64,000 nucleotides of DNA from Rotaria macrura (lineage: Eukaryota > Rotifera > Eurotatoria > Philodinida > Philodinidae), in assembly GCA_900239685.1 (NCBI GenBank), contig OENT01000019.1, positions 124,001 to 188,000 of the forward strand, written 5' to 3'. The notes beneath the pieces are model-generated. The model worked only from the letters and a program-made list of their open reading frames with translations, was not told the DNA's origin and made no database searches. Of this stretch, positions 34,475-46,300 are shown piece after piece (positions within the stretch are counted from its first letter, which is position 1; every line of letters starts with the position of its first letter). A program made the position numbers and the translations under genes.

Positions 34475-35353
34475 ACGGGGGCATTACCTGATGAAATCTG
34501 TCCCCTCGTGAAACTTCGTTTGCTTCATGTCAAACTCTAGCACATGATGTCCGAAAGTCGTTTTTAATAGAATGAGTCTTGTATCGTCTATTATTAGTAT
34601 CTTTATGCCAATGTGGAATGCTCAGTTATTATTAGGACGTATTAATTTTAATTTTTCCCTGCTAGCTTAAAAACGAGAAAGATTCTAAAAAGTGATTTTA
34701 GTAGACAAAAAGGTTTGCCAAGAGAAATATGAGCAAATAAAAATCATAATCAGATTCTTAAAGACCGAATCTCCAGCAAATCGAAATCGTAGTTTTTCAC
34801 CACTAGTAACATGCGAATATAATTTAACTTATGCTTAATAGAATGAGAGAGCACACACAATTGTCTACAAAATGAAACGACTTCGACATTCCGATGACAT
34901 TTTTTCAATGAGATACAGCAATCTTGCTGAAGGTTCCAAATCCGTTTTTTCTTATCATTTTCTCAGAAAAACCTATATTGACCTAGAATTAAAATTTTGT
35001 ATCTCTGAAAAGCCACACGTTTGTAGAGAATTGTGTGCTCTCTCATTCTATTAAGCATAAGTTAAATTAAATTCGCACTTTGATAGTGATGAAAAACTAC
35101 GAGTTCGGTTTTCTGGCGACTCCGTCTTTAAGAATCTGATTATGATTTTTATTTTTTCATATTTCTATTGACAAAAAGTTTTGTCTGCTAGAATCACATA
35201 TAAAAATCTTTCTCGTTTTTAAGCTAGCAGGGAAAAATAAAAGTTAATCCGTCCGAATAATAAATGAGCACTTTCCGGCATCATATGCTAGAATTTGGCA
35301 TGAAGTAAACGAAGTTTCACAAGGAGGCAGATTTCATCAGTTATTGACCCCGT
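34475..35353. mobile_element. Long foldback element, arms of about 330-400 bp
   Basis: The left arm (34475-34871) and right arm (about 35020-35353) are inverted copies. Paired landmarks are CTGATGAAATCTG, GTGAAACTTCGTTT, TCCCTGCTAGCTTAAAAACG, CATAATCAGATTCTTAAAGA and ACTTATGCTTAATAGAATGA. The arms differ by scattered substitutions and indels (the left arm is longer). The loop of about 150 bp holds an open frame of 60 codons that I do not support as a gene. The tips are close to ACGGGG; no target duplication is evident. It sits about 300 bp upstream of the HPS1-like gene. Confidence 0.75.
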
Positions 35354-35649
35354 TATTTTGAAGAAATGAAAAGCAATATGATCTATTTACCGAGATAAAC
35401 TAAATGTATGAGGATGATTCATCAACGCATCAATCGACAGCATTTTCTTTGATAAGTAGTAGACCTTTGTATCGACAGGCAGAGTTTCACAATGTTATAA
35501 ACGTTTGAAGTCAAATATCTATGACTCATTCTATGTGAGCAGAAACTTCTTCTTGCTTAAAGTCAAACAATTTCACTAGTATCAAAACAACACGTGTTAT
35601 CCTATCTCAATGAAGATAACACTTATTCAACTATCAAAAACACGAAAAC

Positions 35650-38600
35650 ATGGCCACGCATAGTTTATTTGGATTGTTTGTTTTTGGGACAAATTCATCA
35701 GTTATCTATCGATTTTTAACTGATGATCTGTATGATTATTTAATACAGTGTTTTAAAAATCGAGGCTATCAAATTAGTCATGATCTTGCGGAAGACAATC
35801 AAGTTAGAGTATTTTAACTTATGAAAATATTAAATTTATCTTTTCAATAGCAAAAGGCCAACAATAAGAGAGACGATGAACTCATGCTCTCAGTTGATGA
35901 TGCCATATCTCAACATCTATTTGTATTGCTTAGAGTCCATGAACAAACATCATCGCGTCACGATCCTATTCGTCAAATAAAACTCGAGTCGGGTATGCAA
36001 GTCTTTTATGATCAAGTAAAGCATAGAATTCTTTTTATAATAAATATGAAGACATTTGTCTATGTCTAACCTAGATTGCAGAGAACAATTTAATATGCAT
36101 GGCCGATAAATCATTCGATACGATTATCGTACTGAAGGCAATGAATCTTCTAAAAGCTTTAATTAAATTTCACATCGGTATTTTGCCATTTATGTAAGTA
36201 GTTATTCAATACATTTTTTGTTGAAATATTCGCCTTGAACATTTTCCCCAAGAACTCTCTATTGATCAACTCAGCAATATAAGACATCAGAGGCGCCATT
36301 GTCAACCAAATAATCTTTCTATCGACACTCGTGTGGTGCAGTAACATTATTATGTTATGGCTTCTGAGTGTAACTTATGGGAATGATTGCAATAGTTTCA
36401 ATATGTGTATTTTAGTCTTTGCATTAAATATAACATACATAGTATATAGGATTAGAGCTTTTATCGTTGCTCCGAAGTGACTCGATGGTAGTAAAAGTTC
36501 ATCTCATGTGAATACTTGAATTTCCTTTTCATACGAATCAGAATTAAGTAAATATTCCTCTCTAATTCGGAGCAATTTTTTCTTTTGATTGGAATTCTCA
36601 TGAAATCAAAGTGGCTTCCATTCTTCAAGTTATTGTTTTGATTAAAACAAAAGAAGCTGATAAATTAACATGCACATTCGAGCAACGTATAGTTCCTAAT
36701 CGTAATCTTAGATGTTCATATTCTTAAACACTAAAGGATAATTACTATCTAGCATGAATATTGAAAGTACAATTTAGCAATGATAACTATCGATTTCTTC
36801 GATACTATCAGTTAAATAATGGAAATAGTCTAAGTATTGCAATGCAGATTTGTACGGGAAACAATATGATGGTTATAATAGACATTACAATGTTGCTGAT
36901 CAATTGATAAATCGAATATCAGCGTCGCTTCAATATTTTCTCAACAATGTAACGACTGATCAAACACTTCTGTTTGAGGTATGATCAATATTGTTTTTCA
37001 TTTATGTTCATGATTTCTATATGCAATAACAATTACTAGAGCTCTGAATATCTTCATATTAATCCGTTGATTCGGGAACAATGTCGTCAAGTCAGTGTCA
37101 TGATTAGCGATTATGTTCAAAATTGGCTTAAAGTGCCACGAAAAATAATAATTATCACATGTTATGATAAAATTGTTCATATGTATCTTAGGTATGAAAA
37201 AATACTCATTTATAATACAAAATAAAAATTTTATGACTTCAAATTCATTCGATAATTGTACAATACTATTAGTTTTTTTTATTTCCAGCGCTGATCAACA
37301 TCGTCCAAGTAATGCTGACATTTTTCTTCTTGTACTAAACAACACTAGTCGAGCATTACGAAAAGAATTCGAATCACAAACAAACTTGTCAAATGTCATG
37401 AATCATAGATTTCAAAGAAAAAATTATAATTATAATCAAAATGCATTAGATCCTTCAACAACTACTACAATCAATAATCTTGATGGTTCATCCTCAATGG
37501 AACGAGTATAATATCATTGTTTGAATATAATCCAATCGTTATTGTATTAAATAGGTTCCATTGAATCCAAGTTTTCACTCAACAGAATTGACAGGATCAA
37601 ATGAAAAATGTGAAATAAGTCATCGAAGTGAAGTGGTATTTCTTAAAACGTCTAATAAAGTTATCGCACCTTTCACATTATTTACCATCCCATTAACAGA
37701 TAGTATTTCAGTGCTTATTCTTGTCGAAGTAAGTATTTCAAATTTGCTCACTAAAAATTTTAAAAATTTCACTAAAATAAATCAATGTATAACTTTTAAT
37801 ATGAGACTGGTTGTGATAATAAGAAATAGTATTGTTGAACTTTAATCATAGAAACACTTGCTTAATACTAGTAAAAAAATGAACCAATTTGATTAGTTCG
37901 AGAAGATTTTCAATACATCTTTAGTTGAGTGCCTTTCAAATCTCATCAGAACTTTCTTACTACGAAACTATTAGGATATGTGTTCTGAAATGGCAACATC
38001 ATCTTTCATATATCTCTCATTCACAAAGAATTTTCAATGTTCAAGACTAGCGTAATAAGCTCAAACACTCGATTATAATTTTTATGACAGATGAAAAGTG
38101 TCTATTTCTGATATCCGCTGCAAAGAGCTTCCTAATAGTAGACTAATTTGCTCTATATCATTCATACTTGAGCAGACAAACATTTGGAAAAACGCGTTTC
38201 AACATTCAATCGAAAACGCCGATTGTGAGTCATGAACACTCATTAAAAACACGCAAGAAACGCGATTTTTACGCAGAATTTTCACTTTCGGAGCGTAAAT
38301 ACAGATCAAAACTCTAGTTCTGAGCGTTAAAACGGAAAATTATTTGACAACTTAAAATTCGATGAGTTTAAACCATCAGAATTAGAGATTTTATCGGTTT
38401 TTAAGCTCCGAAAGTACAAATTCTGCATAAAAACTGCGCTTCTTGCGTTTTTTAATTACCGTTAATGGCATACAATCGGCGTTCCCGATTGAATGTTTAA
38501 ACGCATTTTGCCAAGTGTTTGTCTGCCTGGGTAACACTGATAAGTGTTTCAGCAGCTGTGGTCACAGAATTTCATCTGAACATGACATTTTCAAACTCGG

Positions 38601-40251
38601 CATCAGCATGATTGTATGCATTGTAAATAAGAAAATCATAATAATATGGTACCACACAATAAGCGTGCTGTTGCACAGTTGATTGCAAACCCTTCGAGCC
38701 TGTCGTGTTCAACATTTTTTAACTCGAATCTAGTCAAAATAAAAAATGGTAGGAGATGAGAATGGCGAAACAATAACTTCAGGGAAACATCGGAAATAGT
38801 CAGAACATAAAATTGATACTCCTGCTAGAAACTTTCCAGATTTTCCCCACATCTTTCCTGTCCGTTTGCTGTAGTATTCGGTGATCGAAACTGTTCACTT
38901 ACAATCAGGAGCAAAAGCTTTAGTACTCGTTAGGGTTCTATCTGAAATAAAACATAACTATCGAGTTCTACCAAGTTATTTACGATGGCACTTATAGAAA
39001 TAGACTGCCATGAAGTGTCTTATATTTTGCATATAATGCAATTCAAAAAAGAAACATATATGATCATTATGAATTGTAGTGGGAAAGCAGTATAATATGT
39101 TCTAATCTACATGAATTTATTCGTCATCTTGATTCATGTACTTCTCGTGGTTGGTTCCCCTATAACAAATTAAGTCCACAAGTAAAATCAATCGAAAGTT
39201 GTGCAGCTGTTCGGCGATACGTAATATACTAAATGGTTTAGTTGATATCGAAGAGAAAAACATATCAACTGTTTTCGTTCCTTCTAGCTTGAACATGTTG
39301 GTCATCCATCGAGTATTTTAACAGATATATTAAATAAAGCATATGCATTACATAAATCATCAACGAAATCGAATCTTAGTGAGGAAGAAAGACATCGAAA
39401 GTAAATGAATGAAAAAAGATTCTTCCTTGTTGCAAGATCATTTACTGTGCTTCTCTTCAGTGGCCTTCGAATTCTTCGTCATTTAACTGAAATGAGTCGT
39501 CTATCAACAGATGTGTTCCGTCACTTGTTTTTCGATTCTGATGAATATGCTCGCCGAAGTGGTCTTGATATTGATAAAGATCAAGAATCATATGTACAAA
39601 TGGATGGATTCGGCCCGATTGAAACAAGGCTTCGTAAAAACGAATACGATACTTCACCTATGACGAGAATACTGCGAAAAAAAATTATACTTCGATTAGA
39701 AGATTGGCTTTCATTCGTAGAAGTTAAATCACAAAGAAATATAACAATGAATTTGTTCGTAGAAAAAAAATATAGAACATATGTTTGAGTGTTATTGTCC
39801 TCGAAATACTTATATACTCTTCTAGTTGTCATGGTGAATTTCCGGGTCTTGTTCATTTCGTTTTTATTGATCGCTTACGGGGACGAATTTGTACACCAAC
39901 ACTGATTATTGATGATTATCAACATCGTACATTACCAACAGCTCGTTCCGATGAATTCGAATATTTTTTAGAAAAAAAAGTTTGAATATTATTGAAGATA
40001 TGTCATCTTATTTCTCTTCGTTTAGATATTAGCATTTGAATTAGAATGTCTTTCAGCACTACAACACGGTTATACATCGTACACAATGTCCGATGAATAT
40101 TTTACATATAATTATACACTACGTTTACAAGAGATTAATGTATGTTTCATAGAACAACAGTTGTAATGAATAGACTAAAACAAACAAAATACATCCAAAA
40201 TATATCTCGAAGAAATTGTTCTTTGATTTGTAACGCATAAGTTTTTATTGA

Positions 40252-40296
<45 letters not shown>

Positions 40297-41008
40297 CTAT
40301 AAAAACTATCGTCATTGAAAACTAGAGATTTTTAATTCTGTTTCATTCTCAAAATTTCGTATGTTCATTCATTGATTTTGACATTTTATGAACATCATCC
40401 TTTTCTTATTAAGGTAACATGCACTCTGTGTGTCGTTGTATATTTTTTAATAATTATCAAAAAGATTATTTTTGATTCATGTATAAAGAAAGTTTCGGAC
40501 AGTTCCATTCAACGAAAAACAAGAATATGATAGGACACGTTTGTGATGATTCAATGATCGACTTATAGAGAGTACATAAGTCAAATAAATACCTATACTA
40601 CGTTAAATCTCTGAACAAGAGATTATGTTATCAGGAAAAGACAATCCATCGGGATATCTCATCTCGTACTTCGACTATTAGGTGTAATTGAACTCTAGCG
40701 ATGTTTTTTCCTTGTTAGGGTGCTTCGATTGGATTCTACAAAGCCTTTTCACAATCTCAACCTCCTGGTGTTTTACATTTTGATTTCTACAAGTAATTAT
40801 ATGTTTTGTTTTATATCATTTTGAAAACATCACATTTGTCATTTTGTCTATTAGAACACTGGCGAATGAATTTTATCCATGGTTAACTTATCAATCATCA
40901 GTTATATGTTTTGAATTGATTTCGGTGCATTTACGTATCGTACCAATGAAAATTGTGCGTGAGCATTGCGAACAGCTTTGGCCGAAACTAATGGAATCCG
41001 ACGAATAG
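35650..41008 (+). CDS. HPS1: HPS1-like protein, BLOC-3 complex subunit
   Basis: Exons read as 35650-35802, 35851-36015, a problematic exon ending at 36978, 37040-37191, 37289-37505, 37555-37728, 39288-39400, 39461-39754, 39826-39979, 40026-40139, 40719-40792 and 40855-41008. From 37040 on all phases agree. The strongest evidence is DWLSFVEVKSQRNITM followed across an intron by FPGLVHFVFIDR, and the C-terminal SVICFELISVHLRIVPMKIV, both matching my memory of vertebrate HPS1. HPS1 pairs with HPS4 in BLOC-3, a Rab32/38 exchange factor for lysosome-related organelles. The exon near 36778-36978 matches the family in two different frames, so a frameshift or error is present (see findings). Introns of 0.76, 1.56 and 0.58 kb stand out among 50-100 bp ones. 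Confidence 0.82.
38167..38531. mobile_element. Inverted-repeat element in an HPS1 intron, AAACGCGTTT type
   Basis: The left arm (38167-38302) and right arm (38405-38531) are inverted copies: AGCAGACAAACATTTGG, CATTCAATCGAAAACGCCGATTG and ACGCAAGAAACGC on the left pair with GCGCTTCTTGCGT, CAATCGGCG, CGATTGAATG and CCAAGTGTTTGTCTGC on the right. The right tip is CCTGGG, i.e. the CCCAGG type; the left tip is degenerate. It lies in the 37729-39287 intron and helps explain its size. Confidence 0.7.
40256..40294. repeat. AT microsatellite in an HPS1 intron
   Basis: A run of alternating A and T of about 38 bp within the 40140-40718 intron. Confidence 0.9.
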
Positions 41009-41164
41009 ACTCAAATACAATGAAGTACGAGAAAGGATTAGCATTCCACATGTAACGTTTGTTTTTCAACAATAAGAAAACATAAATTGTATTAGATGTG
41101 TTTATATTCTTCCTTTTCAAACAATAAATTCATATTTGTACATTTGAATGAAACAGAAAAAAAG

Positions 41165-42785
41165 ATGAAGACTACCATCGTGATTATATTGATTCTACTA
41201 TTCAGTTGTTTGATACGTAAGCTATACAAAATTAATACACGCTATTTCTCATCTGATTCTAATTCAACAGATTTTTATTTGATCTTGGATATTTTATTTC
41301 ACTAAAAATTTTCACATCAGTAGTTGATACTCTAAAATGAATGTTTTTTATCTTTGCTTATAAAAATTTACATCGTTTTTTTTTGAAAGACAAAATCCTG
41401 CAGCAAATCATGACTTTTTTAAGTGGCTAGTTTTTACCTGATAAATTAATGAATTCCGTCGATGTCTATTGTATTTATACGGGCACTTTGGACAACTGAA
41501 CGCTACGAACTGTATCCTTCCGTTGCTTGAAATCTGAATTTCTCTAAATATAAATATAACGTTTTGTCAAGAAGCAAAAGACTCGTGGAATTCTTTGACA
41601 TCCGACGAAATTTTTCTCTCGAATAATTTCCTAACCTGAGTGTAGATCGAAAACTTTATCGAGTAAGAATTCTCAATATAATGATTTAAAAATCTATCAT
41701 CCAGAATTCTAATCTAGGAAAATATTGAAAAATATGGTATCTGGTGAAGTTTTCTGTATGTTGTACATTAAGTTTTACTTTTCAGACGATAACACACTTC
41801 ATCTATCTCAAAGAATGTATCAAAGTTTCTTAAATAGTTATGTGTTGAAATAAATATACGTTCCTCTCAGATGTAGATAAGAAATGACTTCGGTTGTAGT
41901 TCATTCGTAGAAAAATATGTATTCCCATATGAGACAGAATTTTGTGGAACTCACATATGTTTTCCAAGAAAATAGTGAGTGGAAGTTTAAGAGTGTGCTT
42001 TTTTATGCTCCCTCATCTCATCGCACCCCTCCCCTGAACCCCTATTACAGACAATAGAAACCAATGTATTAATTCATTACAGACATAGCAACCAGCATTA
42101 TACTATGGTCGTACATCATAGCGTTATTCGCCGTGTATTGCAATTCATATAATAAGAAAAATGTTAAATTAATAAAAATGAAAACGAAAAATAGGGCGCC
42201 CATTAGAGAAAGAAGATGCAAGGAAATTTCGTGATATTACATTTTCTGTATTTTTTATCAGTATTATCAAGTTATAAATATGTGAGTTCCACATTTTAGC
42301 CCCAGCATGGCTGTGCTAACAGGCTTTTCCTAATCAATTGCACGGTCTTATATTGTTTAAAATATTTTTTAACAGAACTGAAATCGGCACAAAATATCAC
42401 TTGCTATACATGTATTGAATGTGAAGATCCATTTGATACTAGTTCGTCGAATAATGCGAAAAGTTCATCATCTTGCTATTATTGCTACGTAAGAGGTTTA
42501 TTTTATTTTGTCTTTCTTTTCTAGGCTATTTTATTTTTCTTTCTCTAGAAATTAAGTGTATCTATACCATATGCTCCTCGTTATGTTGTTAAAGAATGTG
42601 TTCAAGCATGTGTTCCAACGAATTCCATATGGGGTGGTTCATCTCTTGAAGTAGACTGCTGTACGTCATCATTATGTAACAGCGCATTTGGTCTATATGT
42701 TAAACATACGTGGAAAAATCAGTATTTTTTTACAATCATTTCAAGTCTTTTCATTACGTTCTTACTTCACCATGTGAGAAAATAG
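41165..42785 (+). CDS. Ly6/uPAR-type three-finger protein, probably GPI-anchored
   Basis: Exons 41165-41216, 42376-42488 and 42549-42785 join in frame to 133 residues. It starts with a signal peptide (MKTTIVIILILLFSCLI), then NITCYTCIECEDPFD, SCYYCYKLSV, VKECVQACVP and ends the cysteine domain with CCTSSLCN, the terminal CCxxxxCN signature of three-finger Ly6 proteins. A hydrophobic C-terminal tail (FFTIISSLFITFLL) suggests GPI attachment. Members are small surface proteins with diverse ligands; the partner here is unknown. The start lies 156 bp after the HPS1-like stop, and the stop is 24 bp from that of the opposite-strand paralogue. The first intron (1.16 kb) is long for this genome and holds nothing recognisable. 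Confidence 0.85.
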
Positions 42786-42809
42786 TTTGTGTGTGATCTT
42801 ATGAAAGTA

Positions 42810-43350
42810 TCAATAAAAGCTTTTTGTGAAATATAAAATTAAAAACAAACAAAGAAAAACATGAGATACTGGTGGAACTATTATCATCGAACTTGTATTA
42901 CAAAGATTAGTTGTACAACAACTACTTGTTACAGAGCCACCTCCAAATGTCTGGGAGGTTTCGACACAAGCTGCAACACATTTACGAATGACGTAGCTAT
43001 AAGGAGCATAAGCAACACTAACAGTCAATTTCTAAAAGAAAAGAAGTAAAAATATCAAATAATGTTTAAAAACTTGAATGAAATATCTCCTTAGATATTC
43101 TTACATAACATGCATTACATGACGATCCCACAGAGACCGAACTTGTGACCGTAAATGGATCAGCACAATTTGTACACTCATAACAATTAAACGTAACGAA
43201 CTGAGATGATGCTTTTTCTTGAAGAAAAAATGAAAAATAGTTCAATTGCAATAAAAAGTTTACTTTTTGTTACTTTTACTGACCAAAACAGAGTAGAATC
43301 ATCAACAAGAACATGAGCACATGATGCCAATATAAATTTGAACTGTCCAT
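42810..43350 (-). CDS. Ly6/uPAR-type three-finger protein, inverted paralogue
   Basis: Exons (5' to 3') 43350-43284, 43217-43105 and 43031-42810 join in frame to 133 residues. A signal peptide (MFLLMILLCF) is followed by FNCYECTNCADPF, SCNACYKLTVSVAYAPYSYV, RKCVAACVE and CCTTNLCNTSS, with a hydrophobic tail (HVFLCLFLILYF) for probable GPI anchoring. Exon phases are the same as in the plus-strand neighbour, the middle exon has the same 113 nt, and both coding regions total 402 nt. The pair therefore arose by inverted duplication. Introns here are 66 and 73 bp. Confidence 0.85.
42812..42817 (+). promoter_or_regulatory. Candidate polyadenylation signal
   Basis: AATAAA 27 bp after the stop of the plus-strand Ly6 gene. 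It overlaps the last codons of the minus-strand paralogue, so the two transcripts probably overlap at their 3' ends. Confidence 0.55.
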
Positions 43351-46300
43351 AGTTTTTATTTTATTTTTGAATTGTGACAAAAGTTTGCAAAGCGAACGAA
43401 AACGTTTGAATGTATGTGTTTTTGTATTTATGTAAGTGATTGAATGTCAATAATGCATGCATTTTATTCTTTAACGATAAGTAGAAGAAAAAATTTAAAA
43501 GCTGCATTACTACTTCATCCAAATGGATAATGCCAGCTTACTTTAGTTATTACCAATGAAATTATGTGAGAGACAAGTGTTTCTTTTCTAATCTAGAAAG
43601 AAAAAAAGATGAAAATTATGAAACTGTAGTGTCATTTTTTTCTAGTTCCGTCGTAAAAATGTTATAGTGATTTTTGACAGTCATAATCAACATTGTCTAA
43701 GTTAAATGTAATTCTAATAAAAATAATATTTGGAATATATTCATCAATAATAATAAACAATGACTCAAAATATGCAATTATAGTTTGATTCGTCGCTAGT
43801 TTCTCTATATAAGTCTATCATAGGAAAGTTTTAATTGATATTTTATTGCATTGATTTTTGAAAACCGCAAGGATCACTTAAGGGTAAGTACCTAATCATT
43901 GAAGTAAACGAGTTACGTATATCACCTGGAAAATCAAATGAATATTATTCTAGTCATATTTCTTTTTTGTTACCATGGACTTTCATAATGTCATAGATTG
44001 TTGACATATGGCGTGTCAGAGCGAGTAGTGACTACTCCATTTGTGAAAGTATTTACATTTGCAAAAGAAAAATGCATCATGTGAGAGAACCAGTTTCAAA
44101 AAACACTTGCTGATAATATATGCGTCGAAGATTTAAACTTTAAAGTGATCTGTAAAAACAGGAAGCAAGACTTTTTCTTTTTTTCATATTTGAAAAGGAC
44201 GATTTCATAAGATGAAAAAATATCTTCGATTTTTCTCCGTATTCCTAAAGTAAATTTATCATTCAGAAGATTAGTACATGTCACTATTCTTTTAATTTAT
44301 TTATTGAATTCATATACAAGTCATACGATATGATCATGAAATAGACATGGAGTACTATTCGATTATCGTCGAGTGTTGTTGATCATTTTGAATTGATTGA
44401 TAGATAGACATCATACTCTTGATGCAAATCAACACAACAACATAAGTTTTGATTACGTGATTCACATAGATAGGAGGAACTAGAACTTACTTTCAGTGTA
44501 AAGAGTTTTCTATTAGTTACAACGAAAAAATCAAATTTCAATGTTGAAAATATTGAAGCAATCCCGTTTTACTTAGACAAAATGGTCATTTAACCAGTCT
44601 CTAACAAAAAAGGAATCATCGAACGTTACATTTTGTATTGATTAATACTAAAAAATTTTTCTATAACGCCAGAAATCAAAATCGTGAAATAAGATTAGTT
44701 TTTCTCAGTTATGTTTTGATGCTGGCTGCGCTTTTGATTTAATGGGCCATGCCACTGTTCATATTGCCAATGGGTAGATGTATCCGATGGGGCTAATCGA
44801 TGAATATGAATGGCAAGTCACTCGAAAACTTATTTATCGATTAGGTCATGTAGTCGGCTTCGTGTCGAAATAACTCGCTGATTTATAAAAAATAAGATAA
44901 TCACTTTCGATCCTTGGCAAAGATAATATTACCATTGTTTACTGTTCGTTCTCATGGTGTAATGAACTTTAAATGAAGTAGATATTTTATGTATTAATTT
45001 TATGCTCTACAAGTTTCATGTCCGCATTTAAACACGTGCACGAAACCAAAATGTTCCGTACAAATTCCTATCTGTAATAACTCATCTTGTAGAATCTTCT
45101 GTGCTCTATGATTCGTGCATATGTCGCGGATCATAAAATCATCAGTATTGACCATTGAATAGTAATTTTAGCTGTCTAATTGACAATCTACAATATTAAT
45201 TCAAGCAAAAGACAGACGACGAAAACAAGCATTAAAAAATCTCCAATTTTAGACGAGATACAAACAAAACACTGTCCAAGAGTTCATCTGGAAAAGATGA
45301 ACTACGCGAAATTAACATATTGAAAGCGAAATCGTAAGAGCTTTAGTTTTATCCCGAGTTGAACTTTCTATTTTATATTGTGAGCCAACTACGAATACAG
45401 TTATTTTGTTTCTACTTAAACATAATGATCGAAATTACAGTCGCTCAATTTATCTTATTTGTACCGAATCGATTGAGATGCGCAAGCCAAGTTAAAATGT
45501 CAATAATTCCTCGAATCATACTATCGTTGAATATGGTAACGTATAAATGTATGATCGTCTGAATGTTGATTTCACAATCGGCCATGTAAAGTCAATAGTT
45601 GTTGTAATAATTACCTATATTACAATTTTATCATACATGAACTAAATTGACTGATCTGTTACAGTATTATTGGCGTGCAAATAAAGGTAAATGATTAAGA
45701 AAATGATGTATGTAAAAATGAATGACTTACTTTCATTTTGAATATAAAATACTGTCTATCATAGCTGTCATCTTCTTTGTAGACATAGAGCTTTCAATTC
45801 ATTGAAGAAAAATGAAAATACATACAACTTAGATTATGTGAATAAAATGATGTAGTTGTATGACCAAGGCATGTTATATGAGTGATTTTTGAAAATGTTA
45901 AAGTAAAGAGATACGTTTCGAAAAATGTATTGTTTTATTTCTTTTTCGTAAATTATTCAAGTTAGAAAATTTGTCATTTTGCTCGAAAGAGAAGACATGA
46001 ACAGTAGGTATTCGCGTGTATAAAAGTCATACAAAGAATTTTACTTATTTCAAGAGCGATGGTAATCTGATACATCGTTGATATTCTTATTGTTGGTTGT
46101 GTAAGCATGATGCATACTAATTTTTCCATATTTTCCTCAATTTACAACAGATTTTACAACACATATTACTGACACTAAATAGACTCTTTAAAAAAAAACT
46201 CTATGAATCATTTAACCATTTGTTTTTGATTCACATATGCGGTCTTCGATTGTTCTTTCTTCACAATACATTCATTAAAATTACAATGACGAATTTACGA

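Noticed and set aside
34872..35054. Open frame in the loop of the 34475 foldback element
   Set aside because: It runs into the right arm and no family signal is present.
36159..36347. Minus-strand frame within an HPS1 intron
   Set aside because: Protein-like but short, without motif, and opposite to the host gene; could be an old insertion remnant.
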